Positions 5,614 to 15,857 are shown, numbered from the stretch's first letter. The stretch: 33,615 nucleotides of DNA from Planctomycetota bacterium (GCA_026421205.1 JAPKBM010000019.1:1-33615); one strand, 5' to 3'. Translations and numbers: made by a program. The notes: generated from the sequence alone by a model not told the origin.

Positions 5614-8511
5614 ATGAAAGTGTTTTTTTTGAAATTAGTCAGTTTACTTTCCATGAGCGCTTTGCTCTTGGTTGCCTGTGGACAGCCTCCGGTTGTGTTT
5701 GAAGATGACCCTGTGCTTGAAAGTGATGAAGTCGTTGTGATTTCCCCAGGGGGCCCTTCTCGTGGTTCCAGGTTAAAGCCTCGTGAGGCACCGGCTCCTC
5801 AGGCCGCTGGTGTTTATCGCATGGATTCAGGATTTCAACCGGCACATGTGCGATCTGCCGCAGGCCCCGATGTCCTCTTTGACAATCAAATTGCATCGGG
5901 TTATTACATGATGGCTGGCAAAGGGCAAGAGTGGGTGGAAGATGCAGCCGTTTTTCCGGGGACATCATCTTTGACGGCACAATTGAACGGCTTTGAGTTT
6001 AGCTATTGTTCAGAAGAAAAAGACGCTGCGCGAAATAAGGGTGAAATCACTCTTCGGTTTTATGATGAAACCTTGCCGGGTCGTGGACCGGTTGCAGGAG
6101 AAATTAAGGAGTACCACTTGAAGGGGCTTCCTTTGGGCGGGCCAAAGGGAGAGCTGCGTTGCTGGACCATCGCACTGGACTTGACCGGCGGCGCAGAATG
6201 TGACTTGCCATCCCTAGGGGACGAAGGCATTCTTGCGGGTTGGGGTTTAGAATTTCACAATGCTAAGACGGGCCCTATGATTGCAACGGGTGATCCGTCT
6301 GCAGATTCAAAAATTGTTTCCCACCAAGGGCGAACGGTCAACCTACGTGGCGACGGTTCAGGGATTTCCTGCAAATTGTATGCCGCTTCCGATGGCACGC
6401 AGTCCTACTCGGCTTCAGAGCCCGGTTCCGCCGACTTCCTCCGCCTTCAATCATCTCCCGTGGTTGCCGGCGGCCGCAGTGTTTGGCGCATTGGCAATGT
6501 TCGAGCAGGGAAGAATTACTCTTTATTCTTCAGCCAGGCTCCTTTAGATGACTTTCATGGAGAGGGCTCTCTTCTCCTTGAGACCAGTCAGTCTCTCGCT
6601 TTCTCTCCGGTTGAAATGATTGATGGAGAGGTAATCATGGATTTAGGCCCAGATTTCCCCGGTTTGGTTTTTGTGCAAGCTCTGGAACATGAGGGTCCAC
6701 TTGGCGATCAGTATTTCACGGGGTTCTCGAATGGCCTCGTTCATTTTTCAGATTCCGCATTGTTACCGACCACGGGGCCATCGGCCGCGGGCATCGGCAG
6801 GGGCGCTTCTGATCGGACTTTACCAGAATTTAAAACCTGGCTTTCTTGGTGGGCGTTAAACAAGGAGCCTTTTCTTCGGCTTCGCACGCGCTTGCGTGGG
6901 GGAGATGGTTCTCCCTACACAAAAACTAGTGCGTCTTATTTACCGGACCAAGCCTTGGTGAGCCAAACGGTTCTTCCAAGTCTAAAAGGTGCGTTGACCG
7001 CAGATATTTCAACGGAGCTCTACAGAGCCAGCCTCCTTGCTTTGGCCAAGGTCGGCATGGAGCGGACCTCCACGACCTCCTTTCTTCTTGGGGCGTTGAA
7101 TGCAAAAAATGCCGACGTGGTTGAGTCTGCCGTGCTTGGCTTGGGCATATTGAGTGACCCAACGAACATCCCTGCCTTGATTGCCCTACTTGCGGATACA
7201 AAATGGGGCAAAGAATTGGTGGATCGCAAAGATGTACCCTTGCGTACAAGAGTGTTTGCTGCCTATGCGTTGGGGATGATTGGTTTTTCTTCTGCAAAAC
7301 CTCAAGTGGTTCAAGAGGTGACAGACGCTTTGTACGGCACTTTTGCAATGGATGAAAGTCGCAATGCCGAACTTGTTCACGCCTGTATTTTGGCATTGGG
7401 TGTTCTACGTCCGGAAGATCCACGGCATTTGGCCGCTAATTTGACCGCCGTGGCTGTGGATGTTACGGAAACGGAAGAACTCCGGGCCCATGCGCTTAAT
7501 GCCTCAGGGCGGCTTTTGAAGAACACCCCTGGCACCAAAGCGGATGACTTAGCGGAGTACTGTTTGGCTTTGCTAGACAAAAAACGCGCGCCAAAGCCCA
7601 TGCAGCGCTCTGCCATCCAAGTCCTTGGGCTTTTGGCCTCACCGTCGGCACTTCACTTGGAAGAGTCCATTGCTACGTTGACCTACTTGACAAAAAAGGC
7701 AAAGGACAACTATCAAAGAAGCCTTGCCTTGATTGCATTAGGGCGTTGTGGCGAAAACACCTTTGCCGGATCTCCAGAGCGCATAGGAGTAGAAGAACAC
7801 CTTGTGGATCGCCTTCGGAGGTCCTCTTCTCATCTCAAGGGTTGGGCCGCAATGGGCCTTGGCGTGATGGCCTCTGGCTTGGAATCCTCTGGAGAAAGCT
7901 TGACCGCAGAGAGTTTGGAAACGCTCCATCAGGTATTTAAGCGGACACGAGGGCCTTCCGTGAAGTCAGCGTGTGCTTTGGCCTTGGGCCTTGGGAAGGC
8001 GACCCAATCCGTTGAGGATTTGCGGAAGTCGTTAAAGAAGGTAAAGGATCCGGCATACCGAGGTGTGACGGCGGTTGCCTTGGGCTTGATGGACGATCGC
8101 GCTTCGGTTCCCCTTCTCCTGGAACTTCTTGAAGGTAATCTCTCAAAACCAGAACTCTTGCGCCGAACATCTTTGGCGCTCGCATTGCTACAAGGGCAAG
8201 ATGCAGCCAACCTTTTGCTCACAATGTTGACCAAAGGAAGTGGACGAAAGCCAACCGTGGCAACGATTGAGGCTTCGTCATATGCATTAGCAACTCTTGG
8301 GAACCAAAAAGCGGTTCAACCACTGGTGGACATCCTCTTGGATGAAGATGCGCAGGACAGTGCACGTGTGAGTGCTGCAACCTCTCTGGGGATTCTTGTC
8401 GAGCACCTTCCACAACCTTGGAACGCGTTGTATGGGCAAGAAATGAACTACACGATTTCTCTCTCCACCCTCATAAATGATGACGGAACAGGATTACTGA
8501 ATCAGGAGTGA
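5614..8511 (+). CDS. HEAT-repeat lipoprotein
   Basis: A 965-residue predicted lipoprotein with signal peptide MKVFFLKLVSLLSMSALLL and lipobox LVAC, lipidated at Cys22. The N-terminal half (about 25-450) has no recognised fold; it is beta-rich with several Cys. Residues about 455-930 are a long array of HEAT-like helical repeats. Typical units are VVESAVLGLGILSDP, RVFAAYALGMIG and RVSAATSLGILVEHL, each a pair of amphipathic helices with Ala/Leu/Gly cores. HEAT arrays act as protein-binding scaffolds; no catalytic motif is seen. The gene begins four bases after the lyase stop codon (or overlaps it by 11 bp if the ATG at 5599 is used), so the two are almost certainly co-transcribed and may work together at the cell surface. 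Its stop codon abuts that of the convergent transporter gene. Confidence 0.75.
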   Translation: MKVFFLKLVSLLSMSALLLVACGQPPVVFEDDPVLESDEVVVISPGGPSRGSRLKPREAPAPQAAGVYRMDSGFQPAHVRSAAGPDVLFDNQIASGYYMMAGKGQEWVEDAAVFPGTSSLTAQLNGFEFSYCSEEKDAARNKGEITLRFYDETLPGRGPVAGEIKEYHLKGLPLGGPKGELRCWTIALDLTGGAECDLPSLGDEGILAGWGLEFHNAKTGPMIATGDPSADSKIVSHQGRTVNLRGDGSGISCKLYAASDGTQSYSASEPGSADFLRLQSSPVVAGGRSVWRIGNVRAGKNYSLFFSQAPLDDFHGEGSLLLETSQSLAFSPVEMIDGEVIMDLGPDFPGLVFVQALEHEGPLGDQYFTGFSNGLVHFSDSALLPTTGPSAAGIGRGASDRTLPEFKTWLSWWALNKEPFLRLRTRLRGGDGSPYTKTSASYLPDQALVSQTVLPSLKGALTADISTELYRASLLALAKVGMERTSTTSFLLGALNAKNADVVESAVLGLGILSDPTNIPALIALLADTKWGKELVDRKDVPLRTRVFAAYALGMIGFSSAKPQVVQEVTDALYGTFAMDESRNAELVHACILALGVLRPEDPRHLAANLTAVAVDVTETEELRAHALNASGRLLKNTPGTKADDLAEYCLALLDKKRAPKPMQRSAIQVLGLLASPSALHLEESIATLTYLTKKAKDNYQRSLALIALGRCGENTFAGSPERIGVEEHLVDRLRRSSSHLKGWAAMGLGVMASGLESSGESLTAESLETLHQVFKRTRGPSVKSACALALGLGKATQSVEDLRKSLKKVKDPAYRGVTAVALGLMDDRASVPLLLELLEGNLSKPELLRRTSLALALLQGQDAANLLLTMLTKGSGRKPTVATIEASSYALATLGNQKAVQPLVDILLDEDAQDSARVSAATSLGILVEHLPQPWNALYGQEMNYTISLSTLINDDGTGLLNQE

Positions 8512-9894
8512 TTAAAGGTATCGGAGCCAGACATAAACGGCTGCAATTGCAACCGTCATGAGCATGAGAATAAATCCGTGCTTCAGGAACTGAAGGAAAC
8601 GAATGGGGTGGCCCGCACGTTCTGCAAAGCCTGCCACAATGAGGTTGGCGCTGGCTCCGATTAAACTCCCATTGCCTCCTAAGCAGGCACCCAAAGAAAG
8701 GGACCACCAAATTGTGTTTTGCTGTTCCAAAGACAGAGCCTTGCCAGCTAACGCTAATTGTTCCATTGCCGCCTGAAGGGTTGGGATCATGGTGGCGACA
8801 AAAGGAATATTGTCCACAATGGCCGAAGCGACCGCAGCCACCCACAAGATGGTCATGGCAAGAACACTGGTGACTTCACCTGTAGTTGTTGCAGAATCCG
8901 TCATGCCTACCACTTTGGCGGCCAAGATATCTAAGGCACCAGCACCTTCTAACCCGTGAACGACGACGAAAAGACCGATAAAAAAGAAAATCGTCACCCA
9001 TTCGACTTCACCAAAGGTGTGGTGCACATTTTCCGATGTAGTTTCCGCATCCTTGCTCATGTTGTCCAAGAGGAGCAGGAGGGCAGCACCAAAAAGGGCA
9101 ATGGTGGCAGGCTCTAAATGCAGTGGGTGAGAGAGTATGAAACCCACAATGACCAAAGTGAGGACACCAAGCGATTTTTTTAGCAGGAGTACATCGGTTA
9201 TGGCTTTGCTGGGGTCAAAATTCATCACTCTTTGCCGGGCTTCGTCTGTGGCCACCATCTTTCTTCCCCAAATGAGCCAAATCGGGAGAAGTGTTGCTAG
9301 ACCAATGAGAGGAATGATGGGCGCTACATGAACGAGGAATCCATTGAAGGTGATGGACTCGACTTGAGACCCAATCAAGATATTGGGTGGATCCCCAATG
9401 AGGGTTGCGGTTCCTCCAATATTGGAGAAAAGGATTTCTGCAAAAAGGAAGGGATAAGGCGGGACTTCCAGTTCTTCTGTGATGAGTAGGGTGACGGGTG
9501 CGATGAGAAGAACCGTGGTGACGTTGTCCAGTAAAGCGGACAGGACCGCAGTGACCAAACAAAGCATGACTAAGATTCCCCATGGCCTGGCGTGCACTTT
9601 TTTTGCCGACCAAATGGCGAGGAATTGAAAAACACCGCTACGCCGCGTAATGGCGACAATGGCCATCATTCCCGTGAGGAGGCCGATTGTGTTCCAGTCA
9701 ATTCCATGAATGGCGCCTTCTTGGTCAATCACCCCAGTAAAAATCATGAAAGCCGCGCCGAGCATAGCAATGACGGCTCGGTTGATTTTTTCCGACATGA
9801 TGAAGGCATAGGTGATAACGAACACCACGCCAGCAACCCAAAGTGGGTCCCAGCCGAAAATCACTCCAGCCGATTCAGAGAGGGGGGGCATCAT
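8512..9894 (-). CDS. ArsB/NhaD-superfamily ion transporter (probable Na+/H+ antiporter)
   Basis: A 460-residue integral membrane protein with about 11-12 hydrophobic segments spread over its whole length. It shows the duplicated signature of the ArsB/NhaD/CitM group: LLDNVTTVLLIAP and IGGTATLIGDPPNILIG in the first half, IVDNIPFVATMIPTL and LGGNGSLIGASANLIVAG in the second. These paired Asp-Asn and Gly-rich re-entrant loops bind the transported ion. Na+/H+ exchange is the most likely activity, but arsenite, citrate or dicarboxylate transport cannot be excluded. No ars genes are nearby. Its ATG overlaps the stop codon of the CBS-domain gene upstream (ATGATG), which points to translational coupling. 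The 3' end abuts the convergent HEAT gene with no intergenic base. Confidence 0.8.
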   Translation of the reverse strand: MMPPLSESAGVIFGWDPLWVAGVVFVITYAFIMSEKINRAVIAMLGAAFMIFTGVIDQEGAIHGIDWNTIGLLTGMMAIVAITRRSGVFQFLAIWSAKKVHARPWGILVMLCLVTAVLSALLDNVTTVLLIAPVTLLITEELEVPPYPFLFAEILFSNIGGTATLIGDPPNILIGSQVESITFNGFLVHVAPIIPLIGLATLLPIWLIWGRKMVATDEARQRVMNFDPSKAITDVLLLKKSLGVLTLVIVGFILSHPLHLEPATIALFGAALLLLLDNMSKDAETTSENVHHTFGEVEWVTIFFFIGLFVVVHGLEGAGALDILAAKVVGMTDSATTTGEVTSVLAMTILWVAAVASAIVDNIPFVATMIPTLQAAMEQLALAGKALSLEQQNTIWWSLSLGACLGGNGSLIGASANLIVAGFAERAGHPIRFLQFLKHGFILMLMTVAIAAVYVWLRYL

Positions 9895-10352
9895 TCTGAT
9901 TTTTCAGTCAATAAGTGGCGAACCACATCCCAGTAACTAATAATGCCAACAAGGCGGTCTGTTTCTGGATCAATGACCGGTAAGTTGTCATGGGAGTGAT
10001 AGAGCCCCAAGACGGTACGAGTCAGGGGTGTATCTGGATGAAGGACGATGTAGTCCTTATCCGCAAACTCTTCGACTGGCTGGTCCTCACAGTCTTTGAG
10101 CCGTCGTTGAAGATCTTTCATGTGGTCGCTGACCCACGGCATTCTTGGCAGACCTTTCTCCATGGTGGCAATCTTCGGAACCATAAGCCCCAAGAGGCCA
10201 TGGACACTAAACTGCCCCACCATTTTCCCATCCGAGTCAATCACGGGGATACTGCGGAAGCGGTGCTCATAGAGGAGGGCGGCAGCCTTGGAAACTGTGT
10301 CACTAGTTTTCAGGGTCACCGGATGAGGAGTCATGATGCGGGTGCAAGTCAT
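9891..10352 (-). CDS. CBS-domain pair protein
   Basis: A 153-residue cytoplasmic protein made almost entirely of two CBS motifs. The first begins TRIMTPHPVTL (residues 4-14) and includes HRFRSIPVIDSDGKMVG; the second includes HDNLPVIDPETDRLVGIIS near the C-terminus. CBS pairs (Bateman modules) bind AMP, ATP, SAM or NAD and regulate partner proteins. Translational coupling to the downstream ArsB/NhaD-type transporter suggests the transporter is the partner; this is inference from position. A frame open to 10730 exists but runs antisense through murJ, is Cys/His/Arg-rich and does not look like protein, so the start at 10352 was chosen. TAAAAT lies eight bases upstream of it. Confidence 0.82.
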   Translation of the reverse strand: MTCTRIMTPHPVTLKTSDTVSKAAALLYEHRFRSIPVIDSDGKMVGQFSVHGLLGLMVPKIATMEKGLPRMPWVSDHMKDLQRRLKDCEDQPVEEFADKDYIVLHPDTPLTRTVLGLYHSHDNLPVIDPETDRLVGIISYWDVVRHLLTEKSE

Positions 10353-10360
10353 GGACGCAC

Positions 10361-10366
10361 ATTTTA
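10361..10366 (-). promoter_or_regulatory. Candidate -10 element (TAAAAT) for the CBS-transporter operon
   Basis: TAAAAT on the minus strand, within ATAAAAT, ends eight bases before the ATG at 10352. No Shine-Dalgarno sequence is seen. Confidence 0.4.
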
Positions 10367-10424
10367 TGCCTCCCCACAAAAAAAACATCTGCTGCTCTTC
10401 TCTTTTTCTGGGGGTGTTTTTCGG

Positions 10425-10430
10425 TATTCT
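10425..10430 (+). promoter_or_regulatory. Candidate -10 element (TATTCT) for murJ
   Basis: TATTCT ends six bases before an in-frame GTG at 10437 and 30 bases before the ATG at 10461. The six-base spacing matches other probable leaderless starts in the window and makes the GTG a serious alternative start. Confidence 0.4.
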
Positions 10431-10460
10431 GCCTATGTGGCAAAGGAAACACCGAAGGCA

Positions 10461-11996
10461 ATGAAAATTACAGGGTCGGGCGCGGTCCGTGGCGCCGCAG
10501 TGATGGCGGTTTGGACTTTTGCCTCGCGCATTCTTGGCTTTGTCCGTGATATCCTGATGACCACCATTTTTGGACTTTTTGATGATTTTGTCATGGCGTG
10601 GATGGTGCCGAACCTTTTTCGGCGTCTTTTTGGGGAAGGAGCTGTTCATGCCGCCGTCCAACCAGCTCTCGCTCAAACACGGGAAACTCAGGGAGAAGAG
10701 GCTGCTCACTCTCTCTACGCACGTTTCCACGGTTTTTTTCTTCTGCTTTTAATCCTTCTTGTGGCTATCGGTGAAGGAATTCTTTTATTTTGGCAAAACC
10801 AACTTCCTCTAGGGCACGAGGACTTGGCTGCATTGAAACTCTCGGCTTTACTTTTGCCGTATGTCCTTCCCATTTGCTTGACCGCATTAGCTGGGGCACC
10901 CCAGCAGCTTTCTGGTAAATTTATGCCGTCCGCTTTTGCACCGATTCTGTTGAATCTAACCTGGATTGCCGTCTTGCTTGTGCTGCAGAATCAGCACGCA
11001 TCGCCTGCCGACGCCATCTTTTGGCTCCCTCCAGCCATACTCTTGGGCGGAATTTTGCAATGGGGTGTCCAGCAGCCCTCGGTACGGCAATGTGGATGGC
11101 CCGTACGGCCCCGCTTTACGCGCAATGATGCCGAAGTCAGAACCACCATGTTGGCTTTTGCTCCCGCCGTTTTGGGCCTTGCCGCGGTGCAAGTGAACTT
11201 GCTTGTCGATCAAGTTTTGGTGAGAGAATTAGCTCCTTCCGGCGCGAATACTCATGTGTTCTTAGCCAACCGCCTTCTGCAGTTACCTCTTGCTTTGGTG
11301 GGGATTGCTGTTGCTACGGGTGCTATGCCTTGGTTTTCTCGCCTCTCTGCAGAAGGTCGCTTTGAGGAATTATCTAAAAGTTTTCTGAAGAGTTTGGAAT
11401 CTTCACTCTTATTGTTGTTGGCCGCAGGCGCGGGGCTTTGGGTTTTGGCTCAACCGATTACCTCAGTTCTTTTTCAACACGGTGCTTTTGACGCAGAGCA
11501 GGCTCAGGAATTGAGCAGCACCTTGCGTGCTTACTTATGGTCTCTCCCTGCTGCGTGCATGGTGGGTCTGTTTGCTAGAGTGCGCCAGAGTCGGGGGGAC
11601 ATTAAAGGTGCCGCACTTGCTGCTGCTTGGGTTATTCCCATCAATTTACTCTTAGACTGGTGGTGGTTGCCTATTTATGGGGCGGCCGGTGCAGGGTATG
11701 CCACCGCGGTTGCACTTTGGTTGCAGGTATTCCTTTTGTTTCTGGGTCTCAAGAAACTACAGATTCATTTACGCCCGACATTTTCCCGTATGGTGCGCCT
11801 GCCTCTCCCCGCGATTTCTTCCACAGTGTGTGCAGGATGGACTTTATCTCAAATGTCGCCCGACATGGCTTTTTCTGTGAAGGGGTTGGCGGCTTGCATC
11901 GGTGCCGGCATATTGGGTGCCGTCGGAATGATGACCCTGGTGTTGCCCGACGACTTTAAGGCCTTTCGGGCTACGTTGATGCAGAAGTTTCGCTAA
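10461..11996 (+). CDS. murJ: Lipid II flippase MurJ (MviN family)
   Basis: MurJ moves lipid II across the cytoplasmic membrane for peptidoglycan synthesis. At 511 residues with about 14 hydrophobic segments it has the family's length. It shows the diagnostic N-terminal region TFASRILGFVRDILMTTIFG and the following MVPNLFRRLFGEGA (canonical P-N-x-F-R-x-L-x-x-E-G), the clearest MurJ signature. A central segment has VDQVLVRELAPSGANTHVF, matching the family's short loop before helix 8. The upstream in-frame extension through 9990 is antisense to the CBS gene and was discarded. The start is ATG 10461 or GTG 10437; the latter fits the promoter spacing. The gene ends in TAA interlocked with the TAG of the convergent sulfotransferase gene. 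Confidence 0.92.
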   Translation: MKITGSGAVRGAAVMAVWTFASRILGFVRDILMTTIFGLFDDFVMAWMVPNLFRRLFGEGAVHAAVQPALAQTRETQGEEAAHSLYARFHGFFLLLLILLVAIGEGILLFWQNQLPLGHEDLAALKLSALLLPYVLPICLTALAGAPQQLSGKFMPSAFAPILLNLTWIAVLLVLQNQHASPADAIFWLPPAILLGGILQWGVQQPSVRQCGWPVRPRFTRNDAEVRTTMLAFAPAVLGLAAVQVNLLVDQVLVRELAPSGANTHVFLANRLLQLPLALVGIAVATGAMPWFSRLSAEGRFEELSKSFLKSLESSLLLLLAAGAGLWVLAQPITSVLFQHGAFDAEQAQELSSTLRAYLWSLPAACMVGLFARVRQSRGDIKGAALAAAWVIPINLLLDWWWLPIYGAAGAGYATAVALWLQVFLLFLGLKKLQIHLRPTFSRMVRLPLPAISSTVCAGWTLSQMSPDMAFSVKGLAACIGAGILGAVGMMTLVLPDDFKAFRATLMQKFR

Positions 11997-12655
11997 ATTC
12001 GGTTTTCCGACGGCAAGGTAGTTGATGCGCCGCCAAAAGAATAATCAAATGCTTCAATGTCTTTTTTCCAGTATCTCGCTACGAATTCCTGCGTGATTTT
12101 GGTGTAGTACTCTTGATAATCCCGGTGCTTGGTTGCGTTCAGATGGGGGAGTTCGGCTTCGATATTGAGGTGACCACAGACTTTTTGGAAATCCTTCGTG
12201 AGATGCTCATATTTTCCAATAAAGTCCATACACAACTCTCCCTTTGCATTCGAGAGACTGGCGTGTTGAGATCGGCGATTCTGCTTTTTTTCATAGGCAA
12301 GGTAGTCTGAAAAATCAGACATTTTGTAAACCAATTGATGGCGTGGATGCTCTGGCCTTGCTTTGATGTATTCAAACGAAGAAACTAAGCGATCCCAAGG
12401 GTTTCGCACGAATGAGAATTTATACAAAGAGTGGAAGTCCTCGGCGGGAATCCGGCGCTGTGCATGGAGTAATGTTCCATGTCGTTGCCATCGGCGTTTG
12501 CTGTAGTCTTTCGGAAGGCGCGCGTAGGCAAGCAGGCGATGAACTCTCGATGCGGGAGGGGTGGTGGTCCACGGCATTAGCGCAGATTCCACGCTATTTC
12601 CAGCGGCCTTAGGAATGTGAATGAAGAGGAACTTCTTTTGCTTGGAGATCAACAT
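11993..12655 (-). CDS. Sulfotransferase family protein (Sulfotransfer_2-like)
   Basis: A 220-residue PAPS-dependent sulfotransferase, predicted to sulfate a carbohydrate or glycan. The 5'-phosphosulfate-binding loop is [11 protein letters not shown] near the N-terminus (residues 9-19). The 3'-phosphate-binding motif is [17 protein letters not shown] in the middle. The C-terminal region [13 protein letters not shown] matches the usual tail of this family, where a Tyr/Asp-Phe-x-Tyr stretch follows the last helices. Carbohydrate sulfotransferases of this type in bacteria act on extracellular or outer-membrane glycans. The start at 12655 lies inside the 3' end of carB (47-bp out-of-phase overlap) and cannot move far downstream without losing the PAPS site. 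It is the last gene of a leftward run headed by the amidotransferase gene. Confidence 0.82.
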   Translation of the reverse strand: MLISKQKKFLFIHIPKAAGNSVESALMPWTTTPPASRVHRLLAYARLPKDYSKRRWQRHGTLLHAQRRIPAEDFHSLYKFSFVRNPWDRLVSSFEYIKARPEHPRHQLVYKMSDFSDYLAYEKKQNRRSQHASLSNAKGELCMDFIGKYEHLTKDFQKVCGHLNIEAELPHLNATKHRDYQEYYTKITQEFVARYWKKDIEAFDYSFGGASTTLPSENRI

Positions 12656-15600
12656 GGAAGTAATTCTGCAAACTGTTGACATCGGCGTGGTCAGACCGGA
12701 GGGCTTCAATGCCTTCGAGGGCTGCCGTAGCGGCAGAAACTGTGGTGAGACAAGGAATGTTTGCCTGATAGGATTCGGAGCGAATCATTCCATCATCATG
12801 GCGCGTCACTTTACCCAATGGGGTATTGATGATGAGGTCCACCTCTCTGTTTTTGATGAGGTCCACAACGTGTGGGCGACCTTCATGGACTTTGTTCACG
12901 CGTTCCGCCGGCAGTCCATGTCTCTTGAGCAGTTTGTAAGTGCCTTCGGTGGCGACAAGCGTGAAGCCCATGCTGACTAAGGAACGAGCGACGACCACGA
13001 TGGCCCGTTTGTCACTGTCTTTAACCGTGAGAAACACCTTGCCCTGCGTGGGGAGTTGTCGTCCTGCCGCATCACTGGCTTTGGCAAAGGCCATACCGAA
13101 GGAAGGAGCGATTCCCATGACTTCACCGGTAGAGCGCATTTCAGGGCCGAGGTCGGCGCGCGCACCGGGGAATTTTGCAAACGGGAAGGCGGGAGCCTTG
13201 ACAGCCACGTGATCCATTTCCTTTGGGGCTTTTACGCCAAGTTCCGCAAGGGTTTTTCCGGCCATGACTTGTGTGGCGATTTTTGCCCAAGGAATTCCCG
13301 TGGCTTTGGCTACATAAGGAACCGTTCGGGAGGCGCGAGGGTTGACTTCAAGGATGTAAACCACGTCGCCGCGCACCGCAAACTGCACATTCATCAAACC
13401 AATGACGCCTAACTCTAGGGCCATGGAACAAGTGGCTTCCTTGATTTCATCCACAATGGCGTCGGAAAGTGTCATGGGGGGAATGGTACATGTGGAATCA
13501 CCCGAGTGAATTCCAGCCTCTTCAATATGTTCCATGACCGCGCTAATGATGACTTCGGTGCCATCGCAGACACAATCCACATCAACTTCTACGGCGTCTT
13601 CGAGGAAGCGGTCAATGAGTACCGGGCGTTCCGGGGAAGCCATGACCGCCTCTTTCATGTAGCGGGCAAGGTCCTTTGCGTCATAGACGATTTCCATGGC
13701 GCGCCCACCCAAAACGTAGCTGGGCCTCATCAAGACGGGATAGCCGATGCGCTCCGCAATGGTTTCTGCTTCTTCGGGATTGGTCGCAAGGCCATTGGGG
13801 GGTTGCCGAAGGTTTAACACCTGTAACATCTCGGAAAAACGGCCTCGGTCTTCTGCGCGGTCAATGGCGTCCACCGGAGTTCCCAAAATAGGGACACCTG
13901 CATCGCGGAGGCCTTCGGCGAGATTCAGGGGCGTTTGCCCACCAAATTGCACAATGACGCCGACTGGATTCTCTCTTTGGCAAATAGCCAAGACGTCTTC
14001 ATGGGTTAACGGCTCAAAATAAAGCCGATCACTGATGTCAAAATCTGTGGAGACCGTTTCAGGATTGGAATTGACCATGATGGAATCCAAACCCATTTCG
14101 CGCAGTGCCATGGAGGCGTGAACACAGCAATAATCAAACTCAATTCCCTGGCCGATGCGATTGGGGCCTCCACCAAGAATGATGACTTTCTGCGTGTCTA
14201 CTGGGGGAAACTCACTTTGTGTACCGTCATAGGTGGAGTACAAATAAGGCGTGCAAGCTTCAAACTCTGCGGCGCAAGTGTCCACCAAGCGGAAGGATGG
14301 ATGCACGCCGACGCTTTCTCGGTGTGCACGAAAATCCTTTTCTGGGATATCAAGTGCTTGAGCCAAACGGTGATCACTAAACCCTGCGGACTTCAACGAC
14401 TGAAGGCGTTCCTGCGTCAAGTCGGCCAACGTGAGTTCTTCCAACTGCGCATCTTGATGAGCAAGGCGTTCCAAGAACACCAAGAACCATGGATCAATTC
14501 CAGAGAGCCGCGCCACTTCTTCCACGGGGTAGTCGGCGAGGAAAGCATCATAGAGAGCAAACAGTCTGCCGGGTGCCGGCCGCGAAATTTTTTGCCGCAA
14601 TTCTTCCGGAGAGAAGTCCCGCCGTTTTCCGCTGAAACCATTTCGGCCAACTTCTAAACCGCGCAGTGCCTTTTGGAAGGACTCTTCAAAAGTCCGGCCG
14701 ATGGCCATGGTCTCACCTACCGATTTCATTTGCGTGCCTAGCGTAGAGTCCGACTGTGGGAATTTCTCAAACGCAAAGCGCGGCATTTTGGTGACGACAT
14801 AATCAATCACCGGTTCAAAACATGCCGGCGTAACTTCGGTGATATCGTTTTGAATCTCGTCTAAGGTATAGCCGACGGCCAGCTTTGCTGCGAACTTGGC
14901 AATGGGGAATCCAGTGGCTTTGGAGGCCAATGCGGAGCTTCTTGAGACCCGGGGGTTCATCTCAATCACGACCAGCTCACCATCCGCTGGATTGACGGCA
15001 AACTGTACGTTGGATCCACCTGTTTCTACGCCGATCTCCCGCATGATGGCGAAAGATGCGTTTCGCATATTTTGATATTCCTTGTCCGTCAGCGTTTGCG
15101 CGGGAGCCACCGTAATGGAATCCCCCGTGTGAACGCCCATGGGGTCCAGGTTTTCAATGGAGCACACAATGACACAGTTGTCTTTGCAATCCCTCATCAC
15201 TTCCATCTCAAATTCCTTCCAGCCCACCAAACTTTTCTCAACTAAAATTTCACTGACCGGGGAAAGTTGCAGCCCGCGAGCACAAATCGTGTCAAATTCC
15301 TCTTGGTTGTAGGCAATGCCACCACCACTGCCACCCATAGTAAAGGCGGGGCGAATCACACAAGGCAGCCCAATGATTTCCTGAGCCTGCTTTGCCTCCG
15401 CCACAGTGCGCGCAATTTCCGACGGCGCACTACGCAGGCCAATGCTTTTCATGGCCGTGCGGAATTCGTCACGGTCTTCCGCTTTGTGAATGACGTGATA
15501 GTCCGCGCCAATCAATTCCACGTTGTATTTTTCCAAAACACCGGCCTCATACAAAGCCATGGCGGTGTTTAATCCAGTTTGCCCACCCAAAGTGGGGAGG

Positions 15601-15857
15601 ATGGCGTCGGGACGCTCTTTTTCAATAATGCGCGTGACAAAATCCGTCGTGATAGGCTCCACGTAGGTGGCGTCGGCCAACTCAGGATCCGTCATGATGG
15701 TAGCCGGATTGGAGTTCACCAAAATAATTCGGAAACCCTCTTCCCGCAAAGTTTTGATGGCTTGCGTACCGGAATAGTCAAATTCGCAGGCTTGCCCAAT
15801 GATGATAGGGCCAGAGCCTATGACAAGGATGGAATGAAGGTCGGTTCTGCGCGGCAT
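12609..15857 (-). CDS. carB: Carbamoyl-phosphate synthase large subunit
   Basis: CarB makes carbamoyl phosphate from bicarbonate, two ATP and glutamine-derived ammonia, for pyrimidine and arginine synthesis. It is full length at 1082 residues. The two homologous halves each begin with a PreATP-grasp signature: [20 protein letters not shown] at the N-terminus and [19 protein letters not shown] in the middle. Each half carries an ATP-grasp domain, including [10 protein letters not shown] in the first and [11 protein letters not shown] in the second. The C-terminal MGS-like allosteric domain (about 935-1060) binds UMP/IMP/ornithine in known enzymes. No carA lies in the window. The gene starts 41 bp after aroB; a short GGGGA/TCCCC inverted repeat sits immediately before its ATG, and no Shine-Dalgarno sequence is seen. 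Confidence 0.97.
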   Translation of the reverse strand: MPRRTDLHSILVIGSGPIIIGQACEFDYSGTQAIKTLREEGFRIILVNSNPATIMTDPELADATYVEPITTDFVTRIIEKERPDAILPTLGGQTGLNTAMALYEAGVLEKYNVELIGADYHVIHKAEDRDEFRTAMKSIGLRSAPSEIARTVAEAKQAQEIIGLPCVIRPAFTMGGSGGGIAYNQEEFDTICARGLQLSPVSEILVEKSLVGWKEFEMEVMRDCKDNCVIVCSIENLDPMGVHTGDSITVAPAQTLTDKEYQNMRNASFAIMREIGVETGGSNVQFAVNPADGELVVIEMNPRVSRSSALASKATGFPIAKFAAKLAVGYTLDEIQNDITEVTPACFEPVIDYVVTKMPRFAFEKFPQSDSTLGTQMKSVGETMAIGRTFEESFQKALRGLEVGRNGFSGKRRDFSPEELRQKISRPAPGRLFALYDAFLADYPVEEVARLSGIDPWFLVFLERLAHQDAQLEELTLADLTQERLQSLKSAGFSDHRLAQALDIPEKDFRAHRESVGVHPSFRLVDTCAAEFEACTPYLYSTYDGTQSEFPPVDTQKVIILGGGPNRIGQGIEFDYCCVHASMALREMGLDSIMVNSNPETVSTDFDISDRLYFEPLTHEDVLAICQRENPVGVIVQFGGQTPLNLAEGLRDAGVPILGTPVDAIDRAEDRGRFSEMLQVLNLRQPPNGLATNPEEAETIAERIGYPVLMRPSYVLGGRAMEIVYDAKDLARYMKEAVMASPERPVLIDRFLEDAVEVDVDCVCDGTEVIISAVMEHIEEAGIHSGDSTCTIPPMTLSDAIVDEIKEATCSMALELGVIGLMNVQFAVRGDVVYILEVNPRASRTVPYVAKATGIPWAKIATQVMAGKTLAELGVKAPKEMDHVAVKAPAFPFAKFPGARADLGPEMRSTGEVMGIAPSFGMAFAKASDAAGRQLPTQGKVFLTVKDSDKRAIVVVARSLVSMGFTLVATEGTYKLLKRHGLPAERVNKVHEGRPHVVDLIKNREVDLIINTPLGKVTRHDDGMIRSESYQANIPCLTTVSAATAALEGIEALRSDHADVNSLQNYFHVDLQAKEVPLHSHS

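Noticed and set aside
9990-10436. Long in-frame extension upstream of murJ
   Set aside because: It is antisense to the CBS-domain gene and has no MurJ-like sequence; MurJ homology begins at about 10461.
10353-10730. N-terminal extension of the CBS protein frame
   Set aside because: It is antisense to murJ and rich in Cys, His and Arg without domain character; the CBS domain begins after 10352.
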